DNA from: Bondarzewia mesenterica
Lineage: Eukaryota > Basidiomycota > Agaricomycetes > Russulales > Bondarzewiaceae
DNA length: 64,000 nucleotides
Assembly: GCA_004802705.1 (NCBI GenBank)
Contig: SGPL01000029.1
Coordinates: 1 to 64,000, forward strand
Reading direction: 5' to 3'
Shown: in pieces, positions 59,874 through 64,000 of the stretch
Position numbering within the stretch: the first letter of the stretch is position 1
Layout: each line of letters opens with the position of its first letter
Program-made: the position numbers and the translations under genes
The notes under the pieces: model-generated
The model's input: the letters and a program-made list of their open reading frames with translations, nothing else
Database searches by the model: none
What the model was told of the DNA's origin: nothing

Positions 59874-61899
59874 TCACAAGAAAGCAGACGAGTCGCCCCA
59901 TGGTCCCCTCGAGGCATCGCACTTCACTTCCGCGACATACGTCCGTAGCCATTGAATCATCTCCTTGCTGATCTGGTGACAGCGCGTGATGTCTACACTC
60001 TTCAGCCGCTGGGGACACGTGAAGGGAATTGAAGTCTTGGGAGGCGCCGACTGTGAACGGCCGGCGGATGGGGTTTGCGATGGTGCAAGCAACTGCGACG
60101 GATGTGGTTGGCGGAGGGAGGTTGAGTATGTTCTCGGCGCGGGGAGAGAGAGGATGGGTGTTGCGCCCTGTCGCGGGTATGCACGAGAGTGTTCCGGAAG
60201 ACGCGACTCTACAAACATGCGTAGAGAATCCCAGTCCAGAGATGTGCAGCCTTCCAGACTGAGTGTTTCGAGCTTCGGACAAACCCATGTCGATGCGATA
60301 GATGGAGATGAAAGACCCTGTGAAGAAAATGGAAGATCAGTGACCAAATTGCATAAAAAAAAACTGCGTATGCTGCACCTTCAAGAGTGACGATGAAGCG
60401 TCCTCCACATCGATAAGTTCGAGAGTGATCAGCGAGGACATGCGCCCAAGAAGCTTCGCAAATTCTAGCTCGCTGAAGAGGGATGTCTCGATGCGGAGTT
60501 GCCGTAACGGCAACGACGTCAGCGATTGCCGCTTCAGATGTTTCAGCACGGGTGTTACGTTGTCCATGTAGCACAATTCCACTCTCTCTAGCGATGGAAA
60601 GGATAGCTGGCTGAAGACCGCGCGGGTGCGATTAATCCCAGCATAGTAAAAGGACACCCTGGAGAGGCGTGGAAGTTGGATGACGCGGGATGACTGTCGC
60701 TTGTCGGAGACGGACTCGAAATCATACGCCTCACATGTCTCAGGATCGACGTCCGACATATTCCGCAGGGCGAGATCCTCCAAGTCTGGGCAGGCGCGTA
60801 GAATGTCGAGGATGACGCCTACTGAAGGCGAGAACCCGTTCCAGTATCCTCCCAACTCCAGCACCCGCAACCCACTGACGACCGTCGTATCCCAGCCGAA
60901 GTTGAACGAAGTGAATGAGCATGTGCGCAGACTAGGGACATAGCCGCCGAAAAGAGGGAGCGGGGGCAGCGAATAGTGATCTTCCTGCACAGAGTTAAAA
61001 ATCCGAACTTGCAGAATTTCAAGCTTCGGAGCTTGTTCTCGGCACCGACTGAGCGCCGCGTGGGCCTGCGGTCGATTGGGCACGACAAGATGAAAAGATC
61101 TCCATCGCCAGATCGATGGCCGGAGGAGGTCCATGGCATGGATGACGGCCTCCGTTGTCCCATCGCCATGCTCCATCTTCGGGCTGAAGTTGATGCAAAC
61201 GTCAAGGGGTACCGACTTGGAACGCGAAAGTCTCCGCTGAGCCTTGTCTAAAGAATCGTGGTTGCCTATCGCGATCCGTGACCATAACACAGGCGTTTTG
61301 GTCGCCACGTCGGACCAATACCGACAAACCAGCGTGAGATTCGACAACATCAGTGGATCCTCCTCCTCCATCTCCAACACTCCGATCGTGAAGATCGACG
61401 CAAGCAATTCGCTAGGAAGACGCTGAACGGGAGATTGAAGACGTACGGCTTGCTCGAGGCGTGACTCGAGCCTATCACGTTCGCTCATGAGCGACGCCAT
61501 CTTGGACTCCAGACTGGAAAGGGCTTCTCGGAGATGTGGAATCGATTGCTCCGCGGTTGCACTTCCGCTCCGAGCAAGCTGCATACTGTAAGAGTACACC
61601 CCCCGCGCGGCCAGTGAGCCAGACCACTTGCCCAAGGAGACGCTCGAGAACGTGTTCGACTTCGTGAAGATGTCGACAGGGGGTCGCCGGCGCGACGAGG
61701 GCTGTGGGTGTAGCGGCGCGGAAGGGTTATGGGGGGTCGAGGTCGCGTGCGGTGCAAACTTGGACCTCGTATGATCAATACCATCGTCGCATGAGGGTGT
61801 CGCAAGTGCTACGGGGTCGGGTTGGGAACCCATAGCATAATAAATAATGGAGGATCTAGGCTGGCGGGGCATGATGGAGGTATCGGCGCAGTCGCACAA
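59874..61899 (-). CDS. F-box protein with LRR-like repeats
   Basis: Agaricomycete-type F-box protein, a candidate substrate receptor of an SCF ubiquitin ligase. An N-terminal disordered region is followed by a coiled-coil heptad stretch (REALSSLESKMASLMSERDR) and the F-box PVQRLPSELLASIFTIGVLE, then CRYWSDVATKTPVLWSRIAI. The rest is a repeat-rich solenoid (LELGGYWNGFSPSVGVILDI, DLEDLALRNMSDVDPET, LSRVSFYYAGINRTRAVFSQ). One intron (donor GTGCAG after SSLLK, acceptor before GLSSPSI) joins a second exon ending DASRGPWGDSSAFL. The start could be the ATG at 61899 or the one at about 61836 (MGSQPDPVALAT). This type of F-box gene is highly expanded in mushrooms; the substrate is unknown. Confidence 0.85.
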
Positions 61900-62511
61900 G
61901 CGTGATTGGTTGCCTTTATGGCTGTCGAGGAATTTGACTCAAGAGGTATTGTCGCCTTGTTCAGCTAGCGCCTGCGCGTCCTTGCTAGCTCAATATATCC
62001 TGAAACGACGCCGCTGAAGCCCGGGTCCTGTTCAACCTGCGACATCGCAATGGCACGGCCACAAACGTTACTCCAACGCTACTAGGGCGGAACTCCGATG
62101 GCGACGTGGTCACGTACCTTGGGCTTCGATCATGATCCAAAAACTCGGAAGAGACTGGGGGTAGGACGGAGTGGAGGATGGGGGTGGGGTTTTATGTTGT
62201 CCGCCGAATCTCACGATGATAAAGAGCGTTGTGTCTCCCGTGTTTATGGCATGCACGAGGCGGAAAGCATGTCAGCCTTCGAGCGGGGCAAAGCATGTCG
62301 AAGCGCTTCAAGGTGACCTGCAACGTGTGTGGTCGCAACGGGATGGACTGAACACGAGGAGGGGAACGAGGCAGACGAGACGCAGAAACCACCAATCTTT
62401 CGCGCGCAAACCCAACCACACCATCCAGACAGCTGGCTCAGACGTGCCTATCCGCGTCGCGAGAACACGATTTCTGCCTTATCGGCCAAGTTTCATATCA
62501 AATACATACAA
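61900..62511. other. Intergenic region
   Basis: 612 bp between two minus-strand genes: promoter of the F-box gene and 3' end of the transporter gene. Open frames here lack any domain. Confidence 0.45.
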
Positions 62512-63785
62512 CTATTCTACCTCGTCCGAGCCGACGCCCTTCTGCTCTTTGTACATACGCTCTGACATCAGATAGTACATAAATTGGCCGAGAACCTAGA
62601 AAAACAACGCCAGTCAGCCCAATTGGTCACATTCACCCGTGACATCCACAACACTCACAAATACATCCAAAAATACAGTGAGGAGGCTTCCTGTACCAGT
62701 TGCCAGCGCCGTCAGCAACAGAAAACAGTTGTGATAATAACAGAACCCACCAGCCAGCCAACTCGCATTGGCAATGAGATGGTCCCACTCCATAGACGAC
62801 ACACAGATGGAGAACGCATAGGTCAGGTTCCCCAGGATCGAGAATAGAAAAAGGCCCGGCGAAAGCCCTTCGCATCGGGTCTCGAAATTTTTGACTGCAG
62901 AATTTTGTCCTCAGGATCAGCAAAGGTACATGTTTCGGAGATGACCGGTTGCTCACATATCTGCGGTACTCGCGCCCCCACTTCCGTCCCCCGACTTGAG
63001 TAAGAAATTCATCATCAATGACAGAAAAATTGACTCACGGTACAGCACGGCGCTGATCCATCCCAACACTTGGCTCTTCCACTCGAGAATCTCCACTGGT
63101 CTCGATCTGTCATCTCTGCCTTGACTGATCTTCTCGTTGACTGCCCAAGCGGCAATGCCGATAGCAAAGACAAAGATAATCGCACTCAGGTACTGCAGGA
63201 ATTGACGTTTCAGTGACAGTTTTTTTTTCAGGAGCAAGCGCCTCAATATCGTCTCGAGCGAGTAGGGGCGCATATTCTGTCGCGTCAATTCCTGTGACAG
63301 CCACTGAGTGAGTATGTATAGTCGGATTCGTCCAGCGGTAATAGTAGATCTGGAAAAGGAGAGTGATGTCGCAGAGAGAGTACTGTAATTCGCGACTGAC
63401 ATTCAGTATCTGAGTTCAAAAAATAAAGGGAATGCAACTGACGTAGATGGCTAGTAATATGATGGTCGGGAGCAGAGCAGCCATGCTAGCACCGACAAGG
63501 TTGCACAGATCGCCGAGCAACCATATGACCACGAACAGCACGCTCAGTGCTTCCCCAGACTTCAGTTGATAGTTCTCAAGTATTTGAGGAGAATAGACAA
63601 CTATCCTGGTTGCAACTGATCAACCACGGTGACAAAGAGCACAGAAATGGAAGAGGAATACCAGCATGCGATGGAGATCCAGCCAAACTGCGGAGATGTG
63701 AGGAAACTCAGGTCTACTACGGAATGCGGCATCATAGCAAACATTCAAGACCTACCATGCTACTCAAAGCATCGCTGGACTGCAT
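62512..63785 (-). CDS. PQ-loop vacuolar transporter (YPQ/PQLC2-like), one-base frame break
   Basis: Seven-TM PQ-loop protein; yeast Ypq1-3 export basic amino acids from the vacuole. Start 63785 (MQSSDALSSM), then FGWISIACWIVVYSPQILEN with the first PQ motif, YQLKSGEALSVLFVVIWLLG, ASMAALLPTIILLAIY, a loop, IYYYRWTNPTIHTHSVAVTG, RRQFLQYLSAIIFVFAIGIA-type TM, GWISAVLYLGARVPQI with the second PQ motif, LFSILGNLTYAFSICVSSME, IANASWLAGSLLTVFLDVFV and the end MYKEQKGVGSDEVE. The frame breaks in the A9/T9 run at 63220-63228: one base less joins ALAPEKK to LSLKRQFLQYLSA. Both PQ motifs and the Pro-Gln pairs are intact. Left of position 63785 nothing further is supported in the last 215 bp. Confidence 0.88.
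63220..63228. other. Frame-breaking homopolymer in the PQ-loop gene
   Basis: Nine Ts (plus strand); eight would keep the TM-encoding frame. As written, the frame passes into a sequence lacking TM character and stops. Confidence 0.8.
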
Positions 63786-64000
63786 GGCAATAAAATCAAG
63801 GAATAAGGGCAACTAAAAAGAGGAGACCAGGATTTGGGTGGCTAAGTTTTTGGAGGTCCATGGATTGAGCCTCGTCCAAAAAACATCGTCATCGTCATGA
63901 CTCAAGTACTCAAGTTCGGCATCTGCCGAATATCACCAGACTGACGCCAACAGCCGAACCAAACCGGGTACGTCTTCACGGCTGCAACAACTGCACTTTA

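Overview
This window looks like nuclear DNA of a filamentous basidiomycete, most likely an agaricomycete. The genes are cut by many 50-100 nt GT-AG introns. Gene content also points there: a GH131 glucanase with a fungal CBM1, a 7TM family expanded in mushrooms, an F-box protein with a heptad N-terminus, and HR1-like/RICTOR and YPK-type TORC2 signalling proteins. All functional calls come from reading the translated sequence and matching it to remembered family motifs; no database search was run.

Layout. 0-6 kb: a partial C-terminal Zn(II)2Cys6 regulator running off the left edge, divergent from ILV3 (dihydroxy-acid dehydratase). 6-9.2 kb: RIO1 kinase and a divergent three-TM protein of unknown function. 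9.8-15.2 kb: a 7TM protein (minus) and two uncharacterised plus-strand genes. 15.2-21.6 kb: PPWD1-type cyclophilin, AN1 zinc-finger protein with a CaaX end, a histidine phosphatase and mitochondrial bL35. 21.9-32.6 kb: UFD2 (E4 ligase), EAF7, a RasGEF and ribosomal protein uL22. 33.7-45.7 kb: RICTOR (TORC2), NDUFS4 and a CSC1/OSCA channel. 46.1-54.6 kb: GH131-CBM1, a membrane-anchored Cu/Zn superoxide dismutase, VAP and a YPK-type AGC kinase. 55-63.8 kb: amino-acid permease, G-patch protein, F-box protein and a PQ-loop transporter.

Most genes are housekeeping and lie in divergent or convergent pairs with 200-1100 bp between them. There is no operon, mobile element, CRISPR array or secondary-metabolite cluster that I can support. 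The one functional link is that the TORC2 subunit RICTOR and a TORC2-type substrate kinase (YPK) lie 14 kb apart.

The most striking pattern is technical or evolutionary: at least seven otherwise well-conserved genes are broken by exactly one base, usually in a short homopolymer. Exon sums that should be divisible by three are then off by one. This fits assembly error better than biology, and a downstream user should correct for it before trusting automatic gene models. Other points of interest are very small exons (4 coding nt, 8, 15 and 16 nt), two GC-AG introns with the same GCGAGT donor, an N-terminally anchored superoxide dismutase, and a CCGG-N6-CCGG element upstream of ILV3 beside a divergent zinc-cluster regulator.
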